Positions 31,408-40,049 of a DNA stretch of 64,000 nucleotides are shown here, in pieces; positions within the stretch are counted from its first letter, which is position 1, and every line of letters starts with the position of its first letter. This DNA comes from Methylovorus mays (GTDB lineage Bacteria; Pseudomonadota; Gammaproteobacteria; Burkholderiales; Methylophilaceae), in assembly GCF_020531915.1 (NCBI RefSeq), contig NZ_JAJAVG010000004.1, positions 496,001 to 560,000 of the forward strand. Reading direction: 5' to 3'. The notes beneath the pieces were generated by a model, which was not told the origin of the DNA, did no database searches, and saw only the letters and a program-made list of their open reading frames with translations. The translations under genes were made by a program, and so were the position numbers.

Positions 31408-32679
31408 TTAAAACCGCCTGCTCCATTGCACGGAAACAATATTGACGTCGCTGTCATAACTTCCGGTAATACGGCCATTAAAGCCGGCAGATGCACTACT
31501 CTGGTTGTCATCTATACGCGCATCCCTTAAAAACAAATGTGCGTAGCCGACATCCAGACGATCCTTTTCTGAGAAGTCCCAGCCTGCTCCCAGCGTCAGC
31601 CAAAGCCGGTCATTGCCGGGAATACGCGTTGTGCGGTACTGCTCACTCATGGCTTCCTCATCATAGGCTACGCCAGCCCTGAGCTTCCATTGCGGGTTGT
31701 AACGATAACTGATGCCCAGCGAATAGCGCATGGTGTTGTGCCAGTTTTCCGGGGTCAGGCTAAGCACAGTTCCGTTGCTATTGAGAATCCGCAATTCATT
31801 GAACTGGCTCCAGCGCGTCCAGCTGATGTCGCCCAGCAGCTCCCATTGCGGATTCAACTGATGAATGGCGCTTAAGGACAAGGATTCCGGCAGATCCAGA
31901 TTGGCGCTGATCCTGCCGTTATTGGCCGCCAGCGCCTGCCCAAACTTCACCGTCCCCTCCAGATGCTGAACGACACGGGAGCGGTAAGCGAGGCCAATGC
32001 GCGTATCGCTGGCTGGCTGATAGATGGCGCCAAGGTTAAACCCATAGCCCCAATCATCGCCCGAAATATGCGCCGTGCTCTCACTCGAGACCAGGTTGAC
32101 CGCGCGCGTGAGTTCGGCATCCGCATACATCACCGACACACCCAACCCCAGCGACAGGCGATCATTCACTCGAAATGCCATAGCGGGGTTGATGTTGTAG
32201 GTCTTGAGTTCCGACTTCACGGCCTGAAAGCGGCCTATCCAATCCTTGTCATATTCTGTCTTCAGGCCAAAAGGTGCGTTCACAGAAATACCCAGCCGTA
32301 TATCCGGCGTTACCACATGCGAGTAATACAGATTGGGCACCACCGCCCAACTGCCGAGGTCGCCGCCCTCCCCATTACCGGGACGGCCCAGGGCATTTAC
32401 CGAGCCCTCGTTGTTGAAATGCCCTGATGGGCGAATGGCATGGGCCCCCACCACCAGTTGCGATTGGGACAAGTACACCATCCCAGCCGGATTGAAATAT
32501 ACCGTGGAGGCATCCTCCGCACTGGCAGCGGCGCCTGCATAAGCATTGCCCATGGCACTGACGCTTTGCTCGATAAGAGAAAACCCCGCGCCATGGGCCG
32601 TCGCGGGCAAGGTGATGGGAATAGCGACCAACAAGAGCGCCCTGAACAGAAGATGTATCGCAACATGGTCATTCCGCAT
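31408..32679 (-). CDS. OmpP1/FadL/TodX-family outer-membrane transport porin
   Basis: 423 residues. A signal peptide ends at about THGAG; the mature protein begins AGFSLIEQSVSAMGNAYAG and contains the family's N-terminal hatch motif with NPAGM (YFNPAGMVYLSQSQ). Many alternating beta strands follow, ending in an aromatic C-terminus typical of outer-membrane barrels (VQWSRRF). Members import long-chain fatty acids or hydrophobic compounds; the substrate here is unknown. It is a single gene next to a c-di-GMP protein gene, with no beta-oxidation genes in sight. Confidence 0.93.
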   Translation of the reverse strand: MRNDHVAIHLLFRALLLVAIPITLPATAHGAGFSLIEQSVSAMGNAYAGAAASAEDASTVYFNPAGMVYLSQSQLVVGAHAIRPSGHFNNEGSVNALGRPGNGEGGDLGSWAVVPNLYYSHVVTPDIRLGISVNAPFGLKTEYDKDWIGRFQAVKSELKTYNINPAMAFRVNDRLSLGLGVSVMYADAELTRAVNLVSSESTAHISGDDWGYGFNLGAIYQPASDTRIGLAYRSRVVQHLEGTVKFGQALAANNGRISANLDLPESLSLSAIHQLNPQWELLGDISWTRWSQFNELRILNSNGTVLSLTPENWHNTMRYSLGISYRYNPQWKLRAGVAYDEEAMSEQYRTTRIPGNDRLWLTLGAGWDFSEKDRLDVGYAHLFLRDARIDDNQSSASAGFNGRITGSYDSDVNIVSVQWSRRF

Positions 32680-32719
32680 AATCCCCCCTTTATTTTTATT
32701 TTATTGAATTGCTCATTGT

Positions 32720-35050
32720 TTAAAGGGCATGCTCAAATACTGATAATTCAGTCGGCCTGCCGTATAAATAGCCCTGATAGGCATAACACCCCACCTGCTC
32801 AAGAAAAGCCTGTTGATAAGGCTCTTCTATGCCCTCTGCAATCACGTCCAACCCCAGATTTTTGCTCATGGCGACAATGGTTTGCACGATCACGGCGCTG
32901 TCGTTTTCAGGCGCGTTATCCTCAATCTCGCGCACAAAGCTCTGGTCTATTTTCAACGAATCCAGCGGCAAGCGTCGCAGTAGCGAGAGCGAAGAATAGC
33001 CAAGCCCAAAATCATCCATTGAAAGCGAAACGCCAATATTTTTAAGCGCCTGCATCTTGCTGACGATGTCATCAATATTTTGAATCACCAGACTTTCTGT
33101 CAGCTCGAGCACCAGCAACTTTGGATCGCACCCGCTTTCAAGCAAGGCATGGCGCACCTGCTCGACAAAGTCAGCCTGACCAAACTGCATGGCACTCACG
33201 TTGACCGACAGCCGCAAGTGGTGGGTTTTAGGATACTGGCTCCACTTCCCCAGCTGCATACAGGCCTGCTGCAACACCCAATTGCCGATGGGGATAATCA
33301 ATCCCGACTCTTCCGCCAACGGAATAAATTCCCCGGGCGGCACCATGCCACGTTCCGGATGATGCCAGCGCAGCAACACCTCAGCCCCCGTCGTCTCTAT
33401 CTGGCGATTTACTTGCCGCTGGTAATACAGCTCAAACTGCCCCAGCGAAAGTGCAAAACGCAGATCATTTTTGAGACTGGCACGCAAATCGATCACCGGC
33501 AGCATGCTTTCATCAAAGAAGCGGTAATTGTTGCGTCCCGCCCGCTTGGTTTCATACATGGCAGCATCTGCCCGCTTAAGCACCTCTTCCACATGCATGC
33601 CTTGGCGCTGGAACAGGCAGATTCCAATACTGGCGGAGCATTGATGCTTATAGTTTCCCAAGTCAACCGGCAGGGCGATATCTCCAAGAATTTTTTCCGC
33701 GATATGGCTGGCCGTCTGGATAGCCGCTTGCTCATCCCGCCCAATATCCTCCAGCAGCAGAACAAACTCATCCCCACCAATGCGGGCTACGGTATCGTGG
33801 TTTCTGACTGCGCGCTGCAGCCGCGTCGCCACCTCTTTCAGCAGCAAATCACCAAACGCATGGCCGCGACTATCGTTCAGTGTCTTGAAGTTATCCAGAT
33901 CAATAAACATCAGACCGCCAATGCGGAGGGAGCTTCTGCTATTGTGAAGCGCCTGCGAAAGCCGCTCCATCAACAGCCGTCGATTCGGCAGATTGGTCAA
34001 GGCATCAAAATACGCCAGGCGCTCAATCTCATCCTGTGCCTTCTTGTAGGCCGTCTCATCCTGAATCAAGGACGCAAATCCGATAATGCGATTCTGGTCG
34101 TTCTTGATCGCGGTATTAAACCATTCGCAATGAATCACCCGGCCATCCCGCCGCACATTGTCATGCTGCCAATGCTGGCCGCCAGCCTCATGCGCCAGCT
34201 TGTTGATGATGTCCTGGGCCATGGTACGGCCATCCGGCGGCACAATAAAGTTGATGTGCTGCCCGATGGCTTCCGAAGGCGGATAACCGAAAATATGCTC
34301 CGCAGCTGCATTCCAGGAAGTCACCCTGAAGCCTACATCCCACTCAATGACAGCAAGCGGCGTATGGTCGATATGCAACTTTTGCCGCTGTGCCATGGCA
34401 TTGATTGCCTCTTGGCTCTGATGCGCCGTAATGCGCAACGCAATGTTTTCGCGTAAACGGTTGGCCAATTTAAAGCTGGCAATCGAAACATATAAAATGA
34501 AAAGCAGCAGATTCACTGCCATCAGCATGGAGAAGTGATTGCCATCCCAGAAAAACCGCGGCAGCCCCAGCAGCACCAGTCCGCCAGCAAACGCAAACGC
34601 GGTAGGCTTATCAGTCGCATAGGCCATGACCGCTCCGCCACACACGCCCGCCAAGGCAAGCGTCAAAAATGCCTGATGCGCCGTATCGTCAGGATAGAAC
34701 AGAAAAATGCCGGACAAGCCCCAGGCAACCCCGCATAGCCCGGACAAAGCACGGAACCAGTTAAGCCAGAAAACAGGATGATAAGAATGCGCAGGCGTGT
34801 GCAGGTAAACCCAGACCAAAGCCTTGCGCAGGATGTAGGCAATCAGAAAAAAAGTGATCCAGGCAAGGCTGACGGACAATGGAATCACGTCCGACTGTAC
34901 ATACACCAACAAAATCGCCACGATAGTCGCAAACACGAATGACCGTGTGCTACTGGCGTAGAGCATCTCCACAATTTCCAGCGTCAGATCTGCATGCTTG
35001 CCCGAATACAGAAAATCCTCTGGCGACGGCTGATATCCATTCCCTGACAT
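32720..35050 (-). CDS. Membrane PAS-GGDEF-EAL protein (EVL variant)
   Basis: 776 residues. Five to six hydrophobic segments fill residues about 35-190, a MASE-like membrane sensor. One PAS domain follows (about 220-335), then GGDEF (RIGGDEFVLLLEDI, upstream RNHD inhibitory site) and EAL domains. The EAL signature reads EVLLRW; EVL is a known active variant, and DDFGLGYSSLSLL is intact. The membrane part differs from that of the 26.7-kb protein, so the two probably respond to different inputs. It begins 40 bp upstream of the FadL porin gene, on the same strand. Confidence 0.93.
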   Translation of the reverse strand: MSGNGYQPSPEDFLYSGKHADLTLEIVEMLYASSTRSFVFATIVAILLVYVQSDVIPLSVSLAWITFFLIAYILRKALVWVYLHTPAHSYHPVFWLNWFRALSGLCGVAWGLSGIFLFYPDDTAHQAFLTLALAGVCGGAVMAYATDKPTAFAFAGGLVLLGLPRFFWDGNHFSMLMAVNLLLFILYVSIASFKLANRLRENIALRITAHQSQEAINAMAQRQKLHIDHTPLAVIEWDVGFRVTSWNAAAEHIFGYPPSEAIGQHINFIVPPDGRTMAQDIINKLAHEAGGQHWQHDNVRRDGRVIHCEWFNTAIKNDQNRIIGFASLIQDETAYKKAQDEIERLAYFDALTNLPNRRLLMERLSQALHNSRSSLRIGGLMFIDLDNFKTLNDSRGHAFGDLLLKEVATRLQRAVRNHDTVARIGGDEFVLLLEDIGRDEQAAIQTASHIAEKILGDIALPVDLGNYKHQCSASIGICLFQRQGMHVEEVLKRADAAMYETKRAGRNNYRFFDESMLPVIDLRASLKNDLRFALSLGQFELYYQRQVNRQIETTGAEVLLRWHHPERGMVPPGEFIPLAEESGLIIPIGNWVLQQACMQLGKWSQYPKTHHLRLSVNVSAMQFGQADFVEQVRHALLESGCDPKLLVLELTESLVIQNIDDIVSKMQALKNIGVSLSMDDFGLGYSSLSLLRRLPLDSLKIDQSFVREIEDNAPENDSAVIVQTIVAMSKNLGLDVIAEGIEEPYQQAFLEQVGCYAYQGYLYGRPTELSVFEHAL

Positions 35051-35296
35051 ATCCTCTCCGTACTGCTCTTATTATTTTTACCCTTTATTAAGGTATCGTC
35101 GCATGCACCTTTTTCTTTAATTTTCCTCATGCGGACAAGCACATGCTACTCCTCTATAGCCAATGCAGCACGAGATTGCTCCGGCATGTAAATCTGCACA
35201 ACATGGTTTGCATAAGCACACGGGAAAGCCCAATTGCACTACCATAAGCAAACATTGCATATCCGAACCACCAACCAGACAGGACATCACAAACAC

Positions 35297-35623
35297 ATGA
35301 GCAAGATCATCGTTGAACATAACCCCTCAAAAGATCATCTGGAAAAGCTAGGGGTCACCAAATGGGCCACCTGGAAAAAAGAAGTCTCCGTATTCCCATG
35401 GGTATTTCCTGAACAAGAAGTTGCCTACCTGCTGGAAGGCGAATGCATCGCCACCCTGGAGAATGGCGAAACCGTGAAATTCGGCAAAGGCGATCTCGTC
35501 ACCTTCCCCGCTGGCCTCAAAATTCAGTGGGAAGTAAAACAGCCCCTCTACAAACACTACAAACTCGACGGCAACGCCCTGACCCAGGTCTTCAGAAGAA
35601 TCCTGCTAAAAATCAAAGGCTAA
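35297..35623 (+). CDS. Small cupin protein (EutQ/DUF861-like)
   Basis: 108 residues from the ATG at 35297; an upstream in-frame ATG adds only a His-rich stretch and has no ribosome-binding site. The single cupin barrel shows FPWVFPEQEVAYLLEGECIATLENGETVKFGKGDLVTFPAGLKIQWEV. The second cupin motif lacks the usual metal-binding histidines, as in the DUF861 subfamily, which argues for binding rather than metal catalysis. Function unknown. It is a single gene with its own terminator. Confidence 0.82.
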   Translation: MSKIIVEHNPSKDHLEKLGVTKWATWKKEVSVFPWVFPEQEVAYLLEGECIATLENGETVKFGKGDLVTFPAGLKIQWEVKQPLYKHYKLDGNALTQVFRRILLKIKG

Positions 35624-35660
35624 TCCCTGGCGTCAATAGCCTTGGCCTGCAGTTAGTCAA

Positions 35661-35697
35661 TAAAAAAGCCCCATGCAAGCATGGGGCTTTTTTATTG
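35661..35697. terminator. Bidirectional rho-independent terminator
   Basis: The stem AAGCCCCATG/CATGGGGCTT has flanking A and T runs. It ends the cupin gene and may also end the convergent 36.2-kb gene. Confidence 0.88.
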
Positions 35698-35789
35698 GAA
35701 TACTCCTGAGTGTAATCAGCGATGCATTACCTCAGCGCTTGATCTGCACGCTGCATCGGATCGCAAAGTGATACTCAAGCAGTCCGGAC

Positions 35790-36185
35790 TTAACTTAATG
35801 TTTTCTTCTTGCTGGCAACCTTCTTCGCTGGCGAGTCTGTTTTTTGTACCGCAGACGTTACCGGCTCTTTCTCAGCCACAGCCTTCTTGACTGCTGCTTT
35901 GACGGCAGCAGGCGCTTCTTCCACCGCTTGCTTGGCTGATTTAGCCTTCACCTTGGGCTCGGCTTCTGCCTTGCTTTTAGCCTTGATCGCATGCATGCGG
36001 GCACGCCACTCATGCAGCTGCTCATCCTCGATTTCCAGCTGAATCGCAAGGGCCTCTTCCTTACTGAGCTTGTCTTTTTGCAGACGGCGCGGCAATTTAC
36101 CTGCCATTCTGGAAAGCAATCGCTCCTGCTCTTCCGCACTCAGCTTTTTAGCCTGCTCCAAATACTCCGGACTACTCATCTTCAT
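35790..36185 (-). CDS. Hypothetical protein with Lys/Ala-rich histone-H1-like tail
   Basis: 131 residues from the second ATG (MKMSSPEYLEQ); the first, at 36197, adds MGAI. Residues about 1-65 are charged and helical (LSAEEQERLLSRMAGKLPRRLQ). The rest is a low-complexity Lys/Ala/Glu tail with AAVKKAVAEK and SPAKKVASKKK, like the tails of bacterial H1-like or AlgP-type proteins. It could bind nucleic acid through this tail. I do not recognise the N-terminal domain. It is a single gene. Confidence 0.72.
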   Translation of the reverse strand: MKMSSPEYLEQAKKLSAEEQERLLSRMAGKLPRRLQKDKLSKEEALAIQLEIEDEQLHEWRARMHAIKAKSKAEAEPKVKAKSAKQAVEEAPAAVKAAVKKAVAEKEPVTSAVQKTDSPAKKVASKKKTLS

Positions 36186-36339
36186 AATCGCTCCCATTTA
36201 CATCAGAAATTCACGGGCTCAAGTCTATAGCAAGGTGCTACAGGCATGCGTTACAGTTTTGCGTCAAATTGATGACAGGGCAAAATATATCGCCAACAAA
36301 AAAGCCTGAATAGCTCACACAACACGGTAAAATCTCCTC

Positions 36340-36801
36340 ATGAATGGAACCACCCTACAAGCACTTCGCCTGTCGCTAGGCTACACCCCGCAAGAAGCTG
36401 CCTACATGGTCGCCGCCGTCCCCCTCGCCACCTGGAAAAACTGGGAAAGCAACGCCCAACCCATTCCCGACGAAATAGAAAACACCCTGCGCAACCTCGT
36501 CAGCTACAAACGCCAGCTGATCGAAGTAGCCCGCGGCCAGCTTCTCCACATCTGCAATGTGCAAGGCATGCCAGAGTCGCTCTCACTCACCTACTACGGC
36601 ACCGAAACCGACTGGCTCACACAACAAGACGCCACCGCCGTGCAATGGAAACCCCACTGCATGGCCATGGCCGCCCTCGCTGAAGAATTTCCCGTGATTG
36701 AGTTAGTACTGTTTGACAACAACGCCTACCAAAGCTGGCTCGATGGTCGGCTGGATAGCCAACTGATGCGTGATCAGTGGGCGTCGGTGGTGACGCGATA
36801 G
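36340..36801 (+). CDS. HTH-domain protein (Aca2/YdiL-like N-terminus)
   Basis: 153 residues. The first about 70 (LQALRLSLGYTPQEAAYMV, then WKNWESNAQPIPDEI) resemble the helix-turn-helix of the YdiL/Aca2-like group, in which a Trp-rich recognition region precedes IPD. The C-terminal half has no family I recognise (acidic, ending LMRDQWASVV). It may be a small regulator. It lies immediately left of the accessory block and reads towards it; its codon use looks like that of the chromosome. Confidence 0.7.
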   Translation: MNGTTLQALRLSLGYTPQEAAYMVAAVPLATWKNWESNAQPIPDEIENTLRNLVSYKRQLIEVARGQLLHICNVQGMPESLSLTYYGTETDWLTQQDATAVQWKPHCMAMAALAEEFPVIELVLFDNNAYQSWLDGRLDSQLMRDQWASVVTR

Positions 36802-36880
36802 TTTGAGTAACTGAGCGATATTTGATTATCGAATGGATAGTTAAATAATTATAAATAAAAAACTGTTCACGAATATCAGA

Positions 36881-37159
36881 CTAACCATAACTGGCATTCA
36901 CTGTTCCCACCAGACAACAACCACATTCAGTTTTATGGCCTTCAAGGGCTGCTGGAATACCATCAATCAAGCAATTGGCTTCCCCTTCAACAATAAGGTT
37001 TACTCCGTGCGGTGAACCATCAGGATACCTCTTAGGGCAATCAACCTTATCCCCCAATCTGGCAACAGGCTTGCCATTAATGGTATGTGTAGGCGAACCA
37101 CTAACTACCTTGCCTGCATGATCTGTAGGATCCCCGACAACGATAAATTTGCGTGCCAT
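36881..37159 (-). CDS. PAAR-domain protein (type VI secretion spike tip)
   Basis: 92 residues from the ATG at 37159, which overlaps the stop of the tssK remnant (TAATG). An upstream ATG adds only MGDTL. Start ARKFIVVGDPTDHAGKVVSGSPTHTINGKPVARLGD, later GHKTECGCCLVG, are those of PAAR proteins that cap the VgrG spike. It appears intact and has no toxin extension. It is the last gene of the scarred T6SS locus. Confidence 0.88.
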   Translation of the reverse strand: MARKFIVVGDPTDHAGKVVSGSPTHTINGKPVARLGDKVDCPKRYPDGSPHGVNLIVEGEANCLIDGIPAALEGHKTECGCCLVGTVNASYG

Positions 37160-37620
37160 TAGCGTATCCCCCACAACTCCATCTGCAACCCCGGGAAACG
37201 GGTTGCAACATGCAAACCAATACCGCCATGTTGTAGCATATGTTCCCAGAGCGGCCCTTGCTGATCGACTTGGAAATATATGTATCCTGCATTAAATGGA
37301 ATTTGACGTGGTGGCACAGGAAGCATTCGTAATGCAATGCCCGGAAGATGCAAATGGACGAGCTCGGGCAGTCTATCCGCAGGAGCCAGCTTGCCATGGG
37401 CGGGAAATTGCTGAGCTAGTAGCTCCCCGGGCATATTAGCGGTTACTGCCAAAACCATACTGCTAAAGCTTGCGATCTCGGCAGGGTCAAGGCTGGCAAG
37501 GTACATGCCGTGTGGCTTTTGAATTAATTGAATACTTTGCGCACTGCGAACAAGCAGATTATTTAGTAGTTCTCGCACGTCTTCGACCAATGGTTTGAAT
37601 GTACCGTAAGCATGTCAGCG
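37159..37620 (-). pseudogene. tssK: tssK fragment (C-terminal third of T6SS baseplate protein)
   Basis: Only about the last 150 residues of a protein that is normally about 445. The sequence from AYGTFKPLVEDV through HLHLPGIALRMLPVPPRQIPF to the end FPGLQMELWGIR is the canonical TssK C-terminus. Homology begins at about 37620, where it abuts the tssJ fragment in another frame. There is no good start codon (a TTG at most). TssK links the baseplate to the TssJLM membrane complex; this remnant cannot do so. Confidence 0.85.
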
Positions 37621-37877
37621 GCCAAAAGAGTTTTATCTGTATTATCAATACTAAAATAATCAGCATCGGCGAAGACTGCTGAGTCTTTTAATTCGTATAT
37701 TCTTACTTTTATGGGTGAGGCTCGTCCGGTCTGATCTGGATTCACATCACCAGAAGCCTCTAGCTTAAGTATCAGTCGAGTAGGCTCTTTGACTTGGTCT
37801 GCCTGCCCATAGAAAGGCAGCATTAATACAATCGCAGCAAAAACCAATAAAAAACTGTTGAAAAATATTTTGCTCAT
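37615..37877 (-). pseudogene. tssJ: tssJ fragment (N-terminal half of T6SS membrane-complex protein)
   Basis: The open frame runs from 37877 to 37563. Up to LLAADMLT it matches TssJ (PIKVRIYELKDSAVFADADYFSIDNTDKTLLAADML); the last about 13 residues are out-of-frame tssK sequence. The C-terminal half of TssJ is missing. The leader MSKIFFNSFLLVFAAIVLMLPFYGQA has no lipobox cysteine, so even the full protein may have been an atypical, non-lipidated TssJ. Confidence 0.8.
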
Positions 37878-38006
37878 GAGACCCGTGACTCATTAGGAGT
37901 TGCAACAGAAGTTGCTGACGACACATAAAACATCGGTTTTACTATCGTCAACAACTCGAGCAGATCAAAAGAATGACAAATCGCCATTCCCTGTCTTGTT
38001 TAGCAA

Positions 38007-38489
38007 TCAAGCTTCTTTATTCAGCTTGATGTCATAGCCTGCCGTCACTGCGCCACCAGAGCCACCTTGTTGGTTCTGAACGGTGTACTCCTGCTTCACT
38101 TTTGCGAAAGACAAACTGACATCCTCGACGATACGCTCATCTGAGCTTGAGCCTGACGGCATCACATTGGTAATAACCACGTCAGACATGGTGATCTTGA
38201 GATATTCGAGAGGACTACCGCCAGCCTTGCGAACTACAAGAACAGCCTCTTGAATATGTTTTCCAGTCAGGCAGAATTTCATGAGATTAGGACTGGAACG
38301 ATCAACATAGTGCGAAAAATTGAGATCCTTGACTGTTGCCTTGCCAGCGCCCCCACCAGAGCCAGCATGCATGTTGGATTCTTGTAATATTTGCCAATCC
38401 CATGTCAACACTTCAATTTCGTTTTTATGAGACGAATCCTGACTTTCACCATCAATACCGTTGATTTTCAAAAATATGTCTTGTGCCAT
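38007..38489 (-). CDS. hcp: Hcp, T6SS inner-tube protein
   Basis: 160 residues, full length. The start MAQDIFLKINGIDGES, the middle LNFSHYVDRSSPNLMKFCLTGKHI and the C-terminal EDVSLSFAKVKQEYTVQ are those of Hcp. Hcp hexamers stack into the tube and are secreted. It appears intact, although the sheath gene upstream and the membrane-complex and baseplate genes around it are broken. It could still serve another T6SS in the genome. Confidence 0.94.
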   Translation of the reverse strand: MAQDIFLKINGIDGESQDSSHKNEIEVLTWDWQILQESNMHAGSGGGAGKATVKDLNFSHYVDRSSPNLMKFCLTGKHIQEAVLVVRKAGGSPLEYLKITMSDVVITNVMPSGSSSDERIVEDVSLSFAKVKQEYTVQNQQGGSGGAVTAGYDIKLNKEA

Positions 38490-38526
38490 GATGTTTTCCT
38501 TAAAAAAATTGCGTTGAGGGAGGTAA

Positions 38527-39480
38527 TTACGCGGCTGCTTTCACAGAAGGCAATTTAGCAACCAGCCTCAAGCTGACCGTCAAACCTTCTAGTTGAAAAT
38601 GCGGACGCAGGAAAAATTTCGCGCTGTAGTACCCAGGATTACCTTCAATATCCTCTACCACGACCTCAGCAGCAGCTAATGGGCGACGCGCCTTGGTTTC
38701 CTGACTGGAATTGGCAGGATCAGCATCCACGTAATTCATGATCCATTCATTGAGCCAGCGCTGCATGTCTTCGCGTTCTTTAAATGCGCCGATTTTGTCG
38801 CGCACGATAGACTTCAGATAATGAGCAAAACGAGTACTGGCAAACAGGTAAGGCAGGCGTGCTGACAGATTGGCATTTGCAGTTGCATCAGGATCAACAT
38901 ACTCCTGCGGTTTTTGCAGAGATTGAGCACCAATAAATGTTGCATGATCAGTGCCTTTGCGGTGTACCAATGGAATAAAACCCGCTTTAGCCAGCTCAGC
39001 CTCACGGCGATCAGAAATGGCAATTTCGGTAGGACATTTCATGTCGAAACCACCGTCATCCGTTGGGAATGTATGGCAAGGAAGGTTTTCTACTGTGCCC
39101 CCAGACTCCACACCACGAATCATGGTGCACCAGCCATAGAGTTTGAAACTGCGATTGATATTAACCGCCATCGCATAAGCCGCGTTATTCCAGACATAAT
39201 TGCGGTGATCTGCGCCTTCGGTTTCCTCTTCAAAATCAAACGCATCAACTGGATTGGTTTTGGCGCCATATGGCAGTCGCGCCAGGAAGCGAGGCATTGC
39301 GAGGCCTATATACCTTGCATCCTCAGTCTCGCGAAGGGAGCTCCATGCGGCATGCTCGAGGTTACCCGTAATTTTTGCGAGGTCCCTTGGATTAGCAAGC
39401 TCCTGCCAAGAATCCATTTGCAAATTGGAGGGAGCAGCACCAGCAATAAATGGGGCGTGTGAAGCAGCGGCTACCCGGAT
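38527..39480 (-). pseudogene. tssC: tssC fragment (C-terminal part of T6SS sheath protein)
   Basis: About 315 residues remain of about 495. Homology begins around AAASHAPFIAGAAPSNLQMDSWQELANPRDLAK, just before the first available ATG (39423), and runs to the normal C-terminus (AKFFLRPHFQLEGLTVSLRLVAKLPS). The N-terminal sheath domain that binds TssB is gone. Upstream it abuts tssM sequence in another frame. A 298-residue piece could be translated from 39423 but could not form a sheath. Confidence 0.85.
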
Positions 39481-40045
39481 TTTTTGCCAATGTCTGTTTG
39501 GCGCTGGTCGCCTCCGGTTGCTCGGAAACCGGAAATTTGAGGCCAGAATTCAATAGCACCGTGGTTTTACCAGCGCCTGGATTGCCAATGATCATGTACC
39601 AGGGCAACTCATAGAGGTATCGCTTGCCCTCAACCACCCTGCGCAACATCCGCCAAAACGAGCCAGTCCCCCCAGCCATGGTCATATGCATCTGCTTCAA
39701 TTGAGAAACAGCTTTGCGTGCAAGCTGGCCTATAGCCTTTACTTCATTCTTAGCGGCCATTTGCGCGCCATCATCTCGTCGCATCTTTATAGCGAATACC
39801 TCGTCGCTAAGCACTAGCGGCCATAGTTTGTACAAGCCCCAAGCGACATACAAAAGAAAAATGAACGAAATGACGGTAGCCCGCACCCAGACAGGACTAA
39901 GAGGATGCACAAGGCCAAAGGAAAAAAAAGGCCCCGCGTGCCAAATCAGCAACGATAATGCAGCAATACCAACCAAGGTCTTGGGCCATTCCATCAAAAA
40001 CAGAACAACCAGAACACCCAGTAACAAAATGACCGTTACCCGCAT
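39440..40045 (-). pseudogene. tssM: tssM fragment (N-terminal part of T6SS membrane protein, IcmF-like)
   Basis: About 200 residues of a protein that is normally over 1100. Hydrophobic segments lie at about 3-18, 22-45 and 55-75, followed by a cytoplasmic part with Walker A (GNPGAGKT) and NSGLKFPVSEQ. Homology stops soon after and the frame runs into tssC. The native start may have been slightly upstream, since SSLS precedes MRVTVILLLG without a stop. TssM anchors the T6SS in the inner membrane; this remnant is not functional. Confidence 0.82.
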
Positions 40046-40049
40046 GGAG

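Noticed and set aside
33080-34456. 458-codon frame antisense to the GGDEF-EAL gene at 32.7-35.0 kb.
   Set aside because: It lies wholly inside a well-supported gene, its composition is a reflection of that gene's codon use, and no domain is recognisable.
36802-36880. AT-rich spacer as the left attachment site of the accessory block.
   Set aside because: It contains nothing like the tmRNA 3' end, so I could not define a border here.
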